Source: an uncultured Clostridia bacterium | Lineage (GTDB): Bacteria; Bacillota; Clostridia; TANB77; CAG-508 | DNA length: 44,432 bases | NCBI GenBank assembly: GCA_947642355.1 | Contig: CANRSD010000014.1 | Location: 1 to 44,432, forward strand | Direction: 5' to 3' | In this document: positions 7,796 through 17,246 of the stretch, piece by piece | Numbering within the stretch: position 1 is the first letter of the stretch | How the letters are laid out: each line of letters begins with the position of its first letter | Notes under the pieces: generated by a model | Told to the model about the DNA's origin: nothing | What the model saw: only the letters and a program-made list of their open reading frames with translations | Database searches by the model: none | Made by a program: the position numbers and the translations under genes

Positions 7796-8735
7796 TTATA
7801 ACTTTTCAAGATATTTCTTTTTTATTTTTCTTGAAGAATGTACATATTTATTTAATGTAATTTCTACAGTAGAATGACCAAGTACTTCACTAAGTGCTTT
7901 TACATCCATTCCAACTTCTATACAATTTGTTGCAAAAGTATGTCTTAAAATATGAAATTTGTAATCCCTTATCCCAGCTTCATTTAACATTGATTTAAAA
8001 GTATACTGATAATTTCTTGGTTCTATAATATCACAAACTGAACCGAGTTAAAAAAAATACATTATCATCATATTGTTTCTTTAATGGCAATAAAATATTA
8101 TATAGTTTATTTGCAATAGGTATTGTTCTAATAGAACATTCTGTTTTAGGAACATCTATTATAATTTTTGAATTCTTTTCATCTTGATTATAAACTCTTT
8201 GTAACGTTTTTTTTACATAAATATTGCCTTTTACTAAATCAATATTTTCCCACTTTAAAGCACAAATTTCACCTATTCTCATTCCAGTATTTAAACAAAT
8301 AATTACTCCTAATGTTTTTAATGTATTAACTTTTAAGCAATACTTTTCTAACTTATTCTTTTCTTTTCTATTTAAAATAGTTATATTACTTTTTTCTAAC
8401 TTTGGAATATTTATTTTATTATAATTATAATTAAAATTACAATCATATTCTTCTTTATAATATTTTAAAATAGCTTTTAAAACATTTACAATATCTCTAA
8501 CTGTTTTTGGAGAAAGTGTAGTTGTCAATTTTTCAATAAACTTATTATAATTATTTATATTTTTTATATTAAAATTAGAAAAATTTTTTTTTAAATACTT
8601 CTCTATAATAAACATATAATTATAATATGTCGATTTCTTTATTGAAATTTTCTTATACTCTAGCCATTCATCAGCAATTTCCTCAAAACTTTTTATTTTA
8701 AATACCATTCTTATTATTTTTTTTATTAAAATCAT
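7796..8735 (-). CDS. Tyrosine recombinase/integrase, completed by +1 recoding
   Basis: A phage-integrase-family site-specific recombinase of 312 residues if recoded. A SAM-like DNA-binding N-terminal domain spans about residues 15-105. The catalytic domain has Arg153 (NTGMRIGEICALKW), the HxxR motif HILRHTFAT (His261, Arg264), LGHS (His287) and the nucleophile Tyr297 (NKYVHSS). The zero frame ends at residue 234, before half the active site. An in-frame CGG at 8045-8043 (ACT-C-GGT) marks the shift, after which all remaining catalytic residues appear. No cargo, att repeats or excisionase are visible nearby, so it looks like an orphan or remnant integrase. The intact active site argues against decay. 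The start is uncertain; GAAAGGTGATG lies upstream. Confidence 0.85.
8043..8045 (-). other. In-frame CGG +1 recoding site (tyrosine recombinase)
   Basis: ACT-C-GGT at residue 231. The zero frame stops after three codons; the +1 frame runs 82 codons including HxxR, His and Tyr of the active site. Confidence 0.85.
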
Positions 8736-8789
8736 TATCTACATCACCTTTCTATTTTCTATACATAATAATAGCAAAAATAAAAAGGC

Positions 8790-8817
8790 AAAAAAAGAAA
8801 CAAGCACATTTTGCTTG
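8790..8817 (-). terminator. Terminator after rubrerythrin
   Basis: On the minus strand the stem CAAGC/GCTTG (8817-8813 and 8805-8801) is followed by TTTC and a long T-run. It lies just past the stop at 8833. Confidence 0.65.
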
Positions 8818-8832
8818 CTCCTTAATATACAA

Positions 8833-9375
8833 TTAATAATTTTCTGCTTTAATTTCAAAAAATGCTTTTGGATGTTTACAAACAGGGCAAATTTCTGGAG
8901 CAGATTTTCCTATAACAATATGTCCACAATTTCTGCACTTCCAAATTCTATCTCCATCTTTGCTAAATACTAACCCATTTTCAACATTTTCTAATAATTT
9001 TAAATATCTTTCTTCATGTTCTTTTTCTATTTTTCCAACTGATTCAAAAAGATATGCTATATCATTAAATCCTTCTTCTCTTGCCTCTTTTGCCATTCTG
9101 TCATACATATCTGTCCATTCAAAGTTTTCTCCTTCAGCAGCAGATTTTAAATTATCAGCAGTAGTATGAAGTTCTCCACCTTCTAATAATTTAAACCACA
9201 TTTTAGCATGTTCTTTTTCATTATTTGCTGTTTCTTCGAATATTGCTGCTATTTGTTCATATCCTTCTGCTCTTGCTTTACTTGCAAAATAAGTGTACTT
9301 ATTTCTTGCTTGTGATTCTCCTGAAAAAGCCTCTCTTAAATTTTGTTCTGTTTTTGTACCTTTTAAATCTGCCAT
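8833..9375 (-). CDS. rbr: Rubrerythrin
   Basis: A 180-residue cytoplasmic non-heme iron peroxidase that protects anaerobes from hydrogen peroxide. The ferritin-like di-iron domain covers residues 1-140, with the ligand motifs [26 protein letters not shown] and [15 protein letters not shown] rubredoxin-like domain follows with the Cys pairs CRNCGH and CPVCKHP. Length and order are canonical. AAGGAGG sits before the ATG, and a consensus-like promoter at 9413-9441 drives it alone. Confidence 0.95.
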   Translation of the reverse strand: MADLKGTKTEQNLREAFSGESQARNKYTYFASKARAEGYEQIAAIFEETANNEKEHAKMWFKLLEGGELHTTADNLKSAAEGENFEWTDMYDRMAKEAREEGFNDIAYLFESVGKIEKEHEERYLKLLENVENGLVFSKDGDRIWKCRNCGHIVIGKSAPEICPVCKHPKAFFEIKAENY

Positions 9376-9412
9376 TCTTATATCCTCCTTAAAAATTTTT
9401 ATGATTTAGCTC

Positions 9413-9441
9413 ATTTTACTATAATTTTATATATAATTCAA
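9413..9441 (-). promoter_or_regulatory. Sigma-A promoter of rubrerythrin
   Basis: Minus-strand TTGAAT (9441-9436), a 17 bp spacer and TAAAAT (9418-9413). Confidence 0.65.
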
Positions 9442-9450
9442 GTATTTATT

Positions 9451-11539
9451 TTATTTTTTAGAAGAAGCTTTCTTTTTAGTAGAACTTTTTTTTCTAGTAG
9501 TAGTTTTCTTTTTAGTCTCTCCTGTAGCTTCACTCATATCTTCACTACCTTCTACATATTTCTCTCCTGGCTTTGGTTTATTCCAAGAGATGTAATCACA
9601 ACTTTTAGGATTATTCTCACAAATATAATAATTACGTTTTTTCTTAGTTTTTCTGACTTGAACCACTGCTCCACATTTTGGACATGGTACATCTATAGTT
9701 TCTACTATAGGTTTAGCATTTTTACATTCTGGATATCCGAGGACATGCTAAAAACTTTCCATATTTTCCAAATTTAATAACCATCATTCTACCACACTTT
9801 TCACATGGTACATCTGATACTTCATATTCTAATTTAACATGTTCTAATTCTTTTTCTACTCTTTCTATATTTTTAGAAAATGGTCCATAAAAATGCCTAA
9901 TAACATCCTTCCATTTCTCATCTCCCACTGCAACTTTATCAAATTCTTCTTCTATTTTTGCAGTAAATTCAACATTTATTATATCTGCAAAATTTTCAAT
10001 TAATAATTTATTTACAATTCTTCCTAAATCAGTTGGTGCTAATTGCTTTTGAATTTTTTCTATATATCTTCTTGTTATTATTGTAGTAATTGTAGGAGCA
10101 TAAGTACTTGGTCTACCAATTCCCTTTTCTTCTAAAGTTTTAACTAAACTAGCTTCTGTATACCTTGGTGGCGGTTCTGTAAAACTTTGTTTTGATTTAA
10201 TATCTTCCTTTTTAACTTCTTCATTTACTTGAAGGTTTGGAATTTTAGTAAATTCCTCTTCTTTTTCATTATCTTCTGTCTCAACATATAATGCCATAAA
10301 ACCCTTAAACTTAAGAGTTTGTCCATTTGCTCTAAAATTGTAATCATTTCCATCTATATTTACTGTTAAAGTATCATAAATAGCAGCTGACATTTGACTT
10401 GCAATAAATCTATTATAAATTAATCTATATAGTTTATATTGATCAGGAGTCAAACTATCTTTAATACTTTCTGGAGATATTTCTATATGAGTAGGTCTTA
10501 TTCCCTCATGAGCATCTTGAGCTTCTGATTTTGTTTTATAGTACCTATTTTCATAATACTCTTCTCCATACTTTGATGTTACTACTTCCTTAGCACCTGC
10601 CCTTGCTTCTTCAGAAATTCTTGTAGAATCAGTTCTCATATATGTTATTAGACCTGTAAGTCCAAGCTCTGGAAGTTTAACTCCTTCATATAATCCTTGT
10701 GCAACAGACATTGTTTTCTTAATTGCAAAATTTAACTTTCTCGATGCTTCTTGTTGCATTGTACTAGTAGTAAAAGGAGGTGCTGGTGTACGTTTTTTTT
10801 CACCTTTTTTTATCTCTTTTACAATATATCTTGCACCTTCTAATTCTTCCAAAACTTTATCTACTTCTTCTTTTGAATGAAGTTCTTGTTTTTTTCCATT
10901 CTTTCCTATAAATTTACAATCAAACTTTGTTTTAGTAGCCTTATCTGAAGCTACCAAAGTTATATTCCAATATTCTTCTGGTATAAACTTCTCTATTTCT
11001 TCTTCTCTTTCAACTATAAGTTTTACTGCAACTGATTGTACACGACCTGCTGACAATCCTTTTTGTACCTTTTTCCATAAAACTGGACTTATTTTATAGC
11101 CAACTATTCTATCCATAACACGTCTTGCTTGCTGAGCATCTGTTAAATTTAAATCTATAGTACGAGGGTTTGCAATTCCATTTTTTACTGCATTTTTTGT
11201 TATCTCATTAAATGTAACTCTATAAACAGTTTTTGGATCTAATCCTAAAATATAAGCTAAGTGCCAAGCTATAGCTTCTCCTTCTCGATCAGGGTCAGTT
11301 GCCAAATAAATATTTTTTGCTTCTTTAGCATCTTTTTTTAATGAATTAATCAAACTTGCTTTACCACGAATATTTATATATTGAGGTTCAAAATCATGCT
11401 CTATATCTATACCCATTTTAGATTTAGGTAAATCTCTAATATGTCCCATTGAAGCTACTACTTTACTATTTCCACCTAAGAATTTTTTTATAGTATTAGC
11501 TTTTGCTGGTGATTCCACAATTACTAATTTGTCTATCAT
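9451..11539 (-). CDS. topA: DNA topoisomerase I, completed by +1 recoding in a zinc finger
   Basis: Type IA topoisomerase relaxing negative supercoils, 695 residues if recoded. The Toprim domain starts at [19 protein letters not shown], with the metal motif DPDREGE at 82-88 and the catalytic Tyr300 in [10 protein letters not shown]. The C terminus has Cys4 zinc ribbons: CEKCGRMM...FLACP-GYPEC, then CPKCGA...[16 protein letters not shown], and a Lys-rich tail. The zero frame ends at residue 605 inside the first ribbon. Skipping the C of CGG at 9739-9737 restores CPGYPECKN and joins the rest. topA is normally essential, so decay is unlikely. Without the shift, a 605-residue enzyme would keep the catalytic core but lose the zinc ribbons. 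It lies four bases downstream of murG. Confidence 0.95.
9737..9739 (-). other. In-frame CGG +1 recoding site (topA)
   Basis: CCT-C-GGA at residue 601, within the Cys4 zinc ribbon CP-GYPEC. The zero frame ends after four codons; the +1 frame supplies the missing ribbon cysteines. Confidence 0.93.
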
Positions 11540-11543
11540 AAGT

Positions 11544-12665
11544 TTACTCCTTAACTATTTTATCTATTTCATTATAAATTTTATCTAATACATTTGTAGG
11601 TGCTAATGTCTCTGCTAAATCTCCCATTTCTTTTAATTCTATTGGCTTTGTTATTATATCATCAATTTCATTTGACAAATTTTCATAATTTATCACTTCA
11701 TTTTGAATAATTTTAGCCGCTCCTATTTTTTGTAGCACTCTAGCATTATCTTCTTGACGATTTGCCATTTTACTTGGGAGTGGTATAAAAATTGCAGGTT
11801 TTCCTACTATACTAATTTCAGTAACTGTCATTGCACCACTTCTACATATAAGTAAATCAGAAATATTCATCATTTCTTCCATATTATATATGTATGGTAA
11901 TATTTTTACATTTTTTAAATTATTAATACTTAAATTTTCTTTTTCAAATTTCTCTTTTATAATATCAAATTGTTTAGGACCTGTAGCCCAAATAATTTGA
12001 TAATTTTTATTTAAATTTCTTTTTATAAGCTCATATACAGACTCATTAATTTTTTGAGCTCCTTGACTTCCACCAAAAACTAATACTATTGGTAAGCCAT
12101 CATTTTTTATTCCTATATCACTTAATAATTTCTTCTTTTTTGCAATATCAATATTAATCTTTTTAAGTTTAGTAGGAGTACCTGTAACTATGACATTTTC
12201 TGAATTTTTCAAGCATCTCTTAGTTTCATTAAATCCTACTAAAACTCTATCTACTTTTTTGGCAAACATATTAACAGCTCTACCTGGGTAACTATTACTT
12301 TCATGAAGCATAGTAGGTATATCAGATTTAACTGCAACTGAAAATACTGGAACACAAATATATCCTCCTGTACCAATTACAATATCTGGTTTAAACTCAG
12401 CAAATATTTTCTTAACTTCTTTCTTACTTGAAAAAGTCTTTATTATATTTTTTAAATTTTTTATAGAAATCTCTTTTTTAAATCCATAAGCTTCAATAGT
12501 TTCTAATCTATACCCACTTCTTGGTACTAAATCATTTTCTAAACCTCTTGCAGTACCTATAAAAACTATTTCTGAACTAGGACATTCTTCTTTTATCTTA
12601 TTTGCAATAGCAATACCTGGATTTATATGTCCACCTGTTCCTGCGGCTGAAATAATAACTCTCAA
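11544..12665 (-). CDS. murG: UDP-GlcNAc:undecaprenyl-PP-MurNAc-pentapeptide GlcNAc transferase MurG
   Basis: A 373-residue GT28 enzyme making lipid II at the inner face of the membrane. The N-terminal loop SAAGTGGHINPGIAIA (residues 6-21), the second motif VIGTGGYICVPV and the C-terminal donor motif VFGGSQGAQKIN are present, with LLICRSGAMTVTEISIVGKPAIFIPLPSK for UDP-GlcNAc binding. The start is TTG at 12665 behind AAGGAGG. A single CGG is out of frame (GCG-GCT), and no recoding is needed. Confidence 0.95.
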   Translation of the reverse strand: MRVIISAAGTGGHINPGIAIANKIKEECPSSEIVFIGTARGLENDLVPRSGYRLETIEAYGFKKEISIKNLKNIIKTFSSKKEVKKIFAEFKPDIVIGTGGYICVPVFSVAVKSDIPTMLHESNSYPGRAVNMFAKKVDRVLVGFNETKRCLKNSENVIVTGTPTKLKKINIDIAKKKKLLSDIGIKNDGLPIVLVFGGSQGAQKINESVYELIKRNLNKNYQIIWATGPKQFDIIKEKFEKENLSINNLKNVKILPYIYNMEEMMNISDLLICRSGAMTVTEISIVGKPAIFIPLPSKMANRQEDNARVLQKIGAAKIIQNEVINYENLSNEIDDIITKPIELKEMGDLAETLAPTNVLDKIYNEIDKIVKE

Positions 12666-12683
12666 TACTTTTTGCCTCCTTAT

Positions 12684-13836
12684 CTATTTTTTAGCTGATC
12701 TTGATATATTTAATAAAATACCAACTGCAAATAGATTTATCATTATTTGTGTACCACCATAACTAAAAAATGGTAATTCCATACCAGTTACTGGCATTGT
12801 ATTAGTAACAACTGCAATATTTATTATAGCTTGAATTCCTATTAATGTAGTAATTCCTATTGCAATTAAACTTCCAAATGTATCTTTTGCTCTCATAGCT
12901 ATTAATATACCTCTCCAAATAAAAACTAGAAATAATATTATAACCATTAAACAACCAATATAACCAAATTCTTCTGCAAGTACAGCAAAAATAAAATCAT
13001 TTTGTGGTTCTGGTAAATACAAATATTTTTGTTTACTTTTTCCTAAACCTGCACCAAATAATCCACCTGAACCTATAGCATATAAACTTTGTATAATTTG
13101 CCAACCCTCACCTGTAACATCTGACCAAGGATCTCTCCAAGTTTCTATTCTACTTTTTCTAAAGGATTTTTTTTGAGTTCCACTTGTATTTTTTATTCCT
13201 AAATATGCTCCAATTATTGCTAAACCAGCTACTCCAAGCATTATAAAATGACTAAGTCTTGTTCCTGCAATTAGCATTTGTACTACTGTAACTGCACATA
13301 TAACAAATGTAGCACTAAAATGGTTTTGTAATATATAAATAGCTATAATAACTGGAACCAAAAATATAAGAGGAAAAATAAGTCCCCACCCAAAATGTCT
13401 TATTTTATTTTTCTCTTTTATATCTGCTAACAAACTTGCAAAAAATAGTATAAATCCAAGCTTTGCAACTTCTGATGGTTGAAAATTAAATCCTGCTATG
13501 TTTATCCAACGAGTTGCACCACCAGCTGATAATCCTTTAACTCCAACTAAAAAAAGTAAAACTAGCACAACTACATATATTATCCATTTAAATTTTCTAT
13601 AAGCCCTATAATCAACTTTTGAAAGAACAAGCATACCGAGTAATACCAATTCCTGCGGCTATTGCTTGCTTTCTAAAATATCTATATCCATCTCCATTTT
13701 CTGATAACGCTGTTGCTGAACTAGCAGATAATACCATTATTAATCCTAAAGATAGTAATATTAAAACTACTACTAAAACTATATAATCAAATGAACCTTT
13801 TGTAAAAAATTTAACTTCTGTATTTTTTCTTGCCAT
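12684..13836 (-). CDS. ftsW: FtsW/SpoVE-type SEDS peptidoglycan polymerase, completed by +1 recoding
   Basis: An integral membrane lipid II polymerase of the SEDS family, 383 residues if recoded, with about ten hydrophobic segments. Family motifs are GGATRWINIAGFNFQPSEVAKLG, the catalytic-region sequence EPQNDFIFAVLAEEFGYIG and the C-terminal PVTGMELPFFSYGGTQ. The zero frame stops at residue 74. CGG at 13638-13636 is the shift point (IGIT-GMLVLSKVDYRAYRK), after which all conserved motifs follow. The position between mraY and murG is standard for ftsW. SpoVE is the sporulation paralogue and cannot be excluded, but the operon context favours division. The start is ATG with GGAAGTGGG upstream. 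Confidence 0.93.
13636..13638 (-). other. In-frame CGG +1 recoding site (ftsW)
   Basis: ACT-C-GGT at residue 67, in the second membrane segment. The zero frame ends seven codons later; the +1 frame gives the remaining 317 residues of the enzyme. Confidence 0.93.
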
Positions 13837-13863
13837 TTTCCCACTTCCTAAAAAATATTACTT

Positions 13864-14827
13864 TTAAGATAAAACTCCTATTATAGCCATTAACAATGTA
13901 ATTCCTGAAAAAACTATGACTACTTTATTTTCTCTCCAACCTGTAAGTTCAAAGTGATGATGAAGTGGAGCCATTTTAAACATTCTCTTTCCTAAAAACA
14001 TTCCACTTAAAACTTGTAAAATAACAGATATAGTTTCTAAAACTGGAACTATAGCTACTATCAAAAGTATTAAAGGATTTTGCAAATAAATTGCCATACT
14101 AGAAATTACACCTCCGAAGTAATAATGAGCCAGTATCTCCCATCATAACTTTAGCTTTATGAAAATTATAAATTAAAAATCCTACTACACTTCCACAAAC
14201 TATTGCACCAAATATTGAAACTCCAAATACTCCAGATTTATATGCTATAACCGATAATCCTCCAACTATAATAGTTGTAACACTTCCTGCAAGCCCATCA
14301 ACTCCATCTGTTAAATTAACTGCATTAGTAGTTCCAAGCATCACCAAAATCATAAGTGGTATATATATTAACTTTGGAAGTACTAATAATTTATCTGTAA
14401 AAGGAACTTTTATAGCTGTTCCAATTTCTGTATAATTCATTAAAAATACTATAAAAATAACTGAAACTATAAGCTGACCAAGTAATTTAAGTTTTGGATG
14501 TAATCCATCTGTATTCTTTAATACCACTTTTTTAAAATCATCTACAAATCCTACTATTCCAAAACCAATTGCACTAAGTGCTACTGGTAAAATAATCATT
14601 CTTAAATTTGTATTTATTATAGAACAAATTATACTTAAAAGGGAAATAGTAATTATCATCATAATTCCACCCATTGTAGGTGTTCCTTGTTTTTTAAGAT
14701 GGCTTCTTGGACCATCTAATCTTTCACTTTGCCCTACCTTTAGCTTTTTTAGAATTGGAATTATAAATTTACCTAAAATTGCTGTAATTATAAATGCTAT
14801 AAAAAGATATATTATTTCTGTCCACAT
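13864..14827 (-). CDS. mraY: Phospho-MurNAc-pentapeptide transferase MraY, completed by +1 recoding
   Basis: A polytopic enzyme transferring phospho-MurNAc-pentapeptide to undecaprenyl phosphate (lipid I synthesis), 320 residues if recoded. Motifs include KKQGTPTMGG near the N terminus, NLTDGVDGLAG with the catalytic acidic residues, MMGDTGSLLL and, after the shift, MAPLHHHFELTGW with the HHH motif. The CGG at 14116-14114 turns GDTGSLLL-GGV into a 0-frame dead end. Dropping the C restores the conserved GDTGS-LLGG sequence. AAGGAGG precedes the ATG. The gene is essential in all peptidoglycan-containing bacteria, so it must be expressed. Confidence 0.95.
14114..14116 (-). other. In-frame CGG +1 recoding site (mraY)
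   Basis: CTT-C-GGA at residue 238, directly after the conserved GDTGSLLL. The +1 frame gives the expected Gly-Gly and the HHH motif; the zero frame ends after four codons. Confidence 0.95.
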
Positions 14828-14851
14828 TATAGTCTTTCTTTCCTCCTTAAA

Positions 14852-16327
14852 TTACTTTTTAAGTTCTTCTAAAACTTCAGCTATTATTTCTCTTTCATCA
14901 AATGTTTTTTTCTCTTTACCTATTTCTTGATATTTTTCGTGACCTTTACCTGCTAAAACAACAATATCTCCTTTTCCCATCATTTTTATAGCCTCTTTTA
15001 TTGCTTCTCTTCTATCCACTATAACTGTATATTTTCCTTTTGTCTTTTTTATTCCTTCTTCTATATCTTTTATTATATCTTCTGGTTTTTCTGTTCTAGG
15101 ATTATCTGTTGTTATTATTGAAAAACTCGCTATTTTCCCAGCAGTTTCTCCCATTAAAGGCCTTTTTCCACTATCTCTATCTCCTCCACAACCAAATACA
15201 CATATAACTCTATTTCTTGTATATGTTTTAACTGCTTGTAATATACTTGCTAAACTTTCTGGTGTATGAGCATAATCTATCATTATAGGTAAATCATTTT
15301 TATTTGGAACTAACTCACTTCTTCCAGGAACAGCTATATGTTCTAAAGTTTCTTTTATATGTTCTACTGTTGCCCCAAACTCTGTGCAAACTTCAATAGC
15401 AGCCAAACTATTATAGACACTAAATCTACCAGGAATATTTACTTTTATTCTTTCATTTTTATCTCCAATTTTAACTTTATAATCAACACACACATTTGTT
15501 ATAGTTACATCTTTAGCTAATAAATCACAAGTATTATCTATTCCATAAGTTTTAAACTCGCATTTTTTAGATTTATTAATAATCATTGATGTTTTAAAGT
15601 CATCAGCATTTGCATATGCCTTTTTACACATAGAAAATAATTTTAATTTTGAATTAAAATAATCATCCATATCATTATGTTCTTTTAAACTTATATGATC
15701 TTTATAAAAGTTTGTAAAAACTCCTATATCAAAATAAGTTCCTAAAACTCTATTATATTTTAAACTTTGCGAAGAAACTTCCATAACTACAAAATCCATT
15801 TTTTCTTTTGCCATTTCATAAAATGTTTTTTGAAGTTCTAAACTTCCAGGAGTAGTTCTACTACTATCTCCTAAGCAATCCTCTCCTATATAATTAGATA
15901 TAGTACCAATTAACCCTACTTTTTTACCCATTTTTTCTAAAATAGCTTTTATCATATATGTTGTTGTTGTTTTTCCTTTAGTTCCTGTAACACCTATTAC
16001 AGTAAATTTTCTTGATGGATTTCCATAAAAATTACAAGCAGCAATAGCTAGAGCATCTCTTGAATTCTCTGTAAGAACTACTGTAATAGTATCTGGTATT
16101 TTTATACCTTTCAAATCAGCATTTACATCTAAAACAAGGGCTACAGCTCCATTTTTAACTGCTTCCTTTATAAATTCATGACCATCAAAATCAAATCCTT
16201 TTACTGCAATAAACAAACTTCCTTGTTTAACATTTTTAGAATTATCTTCAACAGATATTATATCAATGTCTAATTCACCTTTTGATTTATAATTTTTAAG
16301 TCCACTTAAAATCTTCTTAAGTTCCAT
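14852..16327 (-). CDS. murE: UDP-MurNAc-tripeptide synthetase MurE
   Basis: A 491-residue ATP-dependent Mur ligase adding the third amino acid of the stem peptide. The N-terminal UDP-binding domain (GSLFIAVKGFDFDGHEF), the P-loop GVTGTKGKTTTTYM (about 112-125), the central ERx-type region and the C-terminal motif DNPRTEKPEDI are present. DNPR is the signature of meso-diaminopimelate-adding enzymes, so the wall is probably DAP-type. It is the first gene of the murE-mraY-ftsW-murG-topA run; murF and murD are not in this cluster here. A promoter lies at 16362-16390. GGAGGG precedes the ATG. Confidence 0.95.
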   Translation of the reverse strand: MELKKILSGLKNYKSKGELDIDIISVEDNSKNVKQGSLFIAVKGFDFDGHEFIKEAVKNGAVALVLDVNADLKGIKIPDTITVVLTENSRDALAIAACNFYGNPSRKFTVIGVTGTKGKTTTTYMIKAILEKMGKKVGLIGTISNYIGEDCLGDSSRTTPGSLELQKTFYEMAKEKMDFVVMEVSSQSLKYNRVLGTYFDIGVFTNFYKDHISLKEHNDMDDYFNSKLKLFSMCKKAYANADDFKTSMIINKSKKCEFKTYGIDNTCDLLAKDVTITNVCVDYKVKIGDKNERIKVNIPGRFSVYNSLAAIEVCTEFGATVEHIKETLEHIAVPGRSELVPNKNDLPIMIDYAHTPESLASILQAVKTYTRNRVICVFGCGGDRDSGKRPLMGETAGKIASFSIITTDNPRTEKPEDIIKDIEEGIKKTKGKYTVIVDRREAIKEAIKMMGKGDIVVLAGKGHEKYQEIGKEKKTFDEREIIAEVLEELKK

Positions 16328-16361
16328 TTATTCCCTCCAAACGAAATAATTTTTCACGGTT

Positions 16362-16390
16362 ATTATATATTAAAACCAAAAATAAGTCTA
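16362..16390 (-). promoter_or_regulatory. Sigma-A promoter of the murE-topA operon
   Basis: Minus-strand TAGACT (16390-16385), a 17 bp spacer and TATAAT (16367-16362), about 35 bases before the murE ATG. Confidence 0.65.
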
Positions 16391-16467
16391 TATAAAAATA
16401 AATTTTTTATAGAATAACTTTATTTAATAATATTTTAATTTAAATAATAATATGACAAAAATACAGA

Positions 16468-16485
16468 AGGTACCCGTAGGTACCT
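16468..16485 (-). terminator. Terminator after the higher-GC orphan gene
   Basis: Hairpin AGGTACC / GGTACCT (16468-16474 and 16479-16485) with a four-base loop. On the minus strand it is followed by TTCTGTATTTTT. The CGG here is non-coding. Confidence 0.65.
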
Positions 16486-16507
16486 CCCATAGATAGATCT
16501 TATTTGG

Positions 16508-17143
16508 TTATTTTCCGAGCTCATACGCTCTGTCGACAAGTTTCTCGATATAATCCTCCATAGAAGTATCAAGTGGTATGAGCTCTATTGCTCTATTCAT
16601 AACTTTTTCATCTTTTGTTGTTACTTCAGCCGCATATCCACACATCTCCTTTATAGAAGCCGTATTATCACGCAACTTCTTATAAAGCATTGAGCCAATG
16701 ATTGATACTGCCAGTTTGAACTCCTCCTCAATTACTCTATGAGAAAGTTCCAAGCAGTATTCCGCTCTTATTTCTTCCACTGCATTCAGTACAAATTTTT
16801 CTACTTCCTGCAACTTGTCACAATTTTCGCTGTCTTCGAAGTAACCCAGAATCTCACTTAAAAGATCCCATATCATCTCCAAACCAGCTTCTACTGTTTT
16901 TTCCACACACGGAAAATTACAGTATAAAATTGATCCTGAGATAGCCTCCTGGATAGTTCTTTCAGGATGCCTAGCAGCCCCATATATAGTTCCTCTTAAA
17001 AGGTCCGTTCCTACATGTTCTTCAGGAATTTCCTTCTTTCGGAACCATATTTGGATAGCAGAGATAAGCCTCTGCTTGTCATAGCCTATCTCAATCCTCC
17101 GCTCTGTTTTCTGTTTTTTTTCCTCTTTTACTATTTCCAACAT
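16508..17143 (-). CDS. Orphan helical protein of foreign composition, weak Spo0A_C-like resemblance
   Basis: About 211 residues from the ATG at 17143, chosen because AGGAGGAGATCT lies immediately upstream; the longer frame to 17164 only reads this site as RRR. I do not recognise the family securely. It looks all-helical, acidic and soluble. The segment VGTDLLRGTIY...ILYCNFPCVEKTVEAGLEMIWDLL (about residues 45-95) recalls the C-terminal DNA-binding domain of Spo0A, but weakly. Base composition is clearly richer in G+C than its neighbours, with many GAG, CTC and AGG codons. It has an in-frame CGG at 17101-17099 (residue 15) that cannot be a +1 site, because the shifted frame stops within three codons. 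It carries its own promoter and terminator, which points to recent transfer. Confidence 0.7.
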   Translation of the reverse strand: MLEIVKEEKKQKTERRIEIGYDKQRLISAIQIWFRKKEIPEEHVGTDLLRGTIYGAARHPERTIQEAISGSILYCNFPCVEKTVEAGLEMIWDLLSEILGYFEDSENCDKLQEVEKFVLNAVEEIRAEYCLELSHRVIEEEFKLAVSIIGSMLYKKLRDNTASIKEMCGYAAEVTTKDEKVMNRAIELIPLDTSMEDYIEKLVDRAYELGK

Positions 17144-17207
17144 AGATCTCCTCCTAGGGTACATATACCCTTATTCTTGTTTTTAGTTTCCTAGTTACAA
17201 TGTATTA

Positions 17208-17236
17208 ATTATAACACTAATATACAAAAAAATCAA
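17208..17236 (-). promoter_or_regulatory. Sigma-A promoter of the orphan gene
   Basis: Minus-strand TTGATT (17236-17231), a 17 bp spacer and TATAAT (17213-17208) preceded by TGT. The transcript leader would be about 60 bases. Confidence 0.65.
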
Positions 17237-17246
17237 ATGTTTAATA

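Noticed and set aside
16468-16485. Palindrome AGGTACC...GGTACCT as an insertion-site or att repeat
   Set aside because: It occurs once, directly after a gene and before a T-rich tract, so a terminator is the simpler reading.
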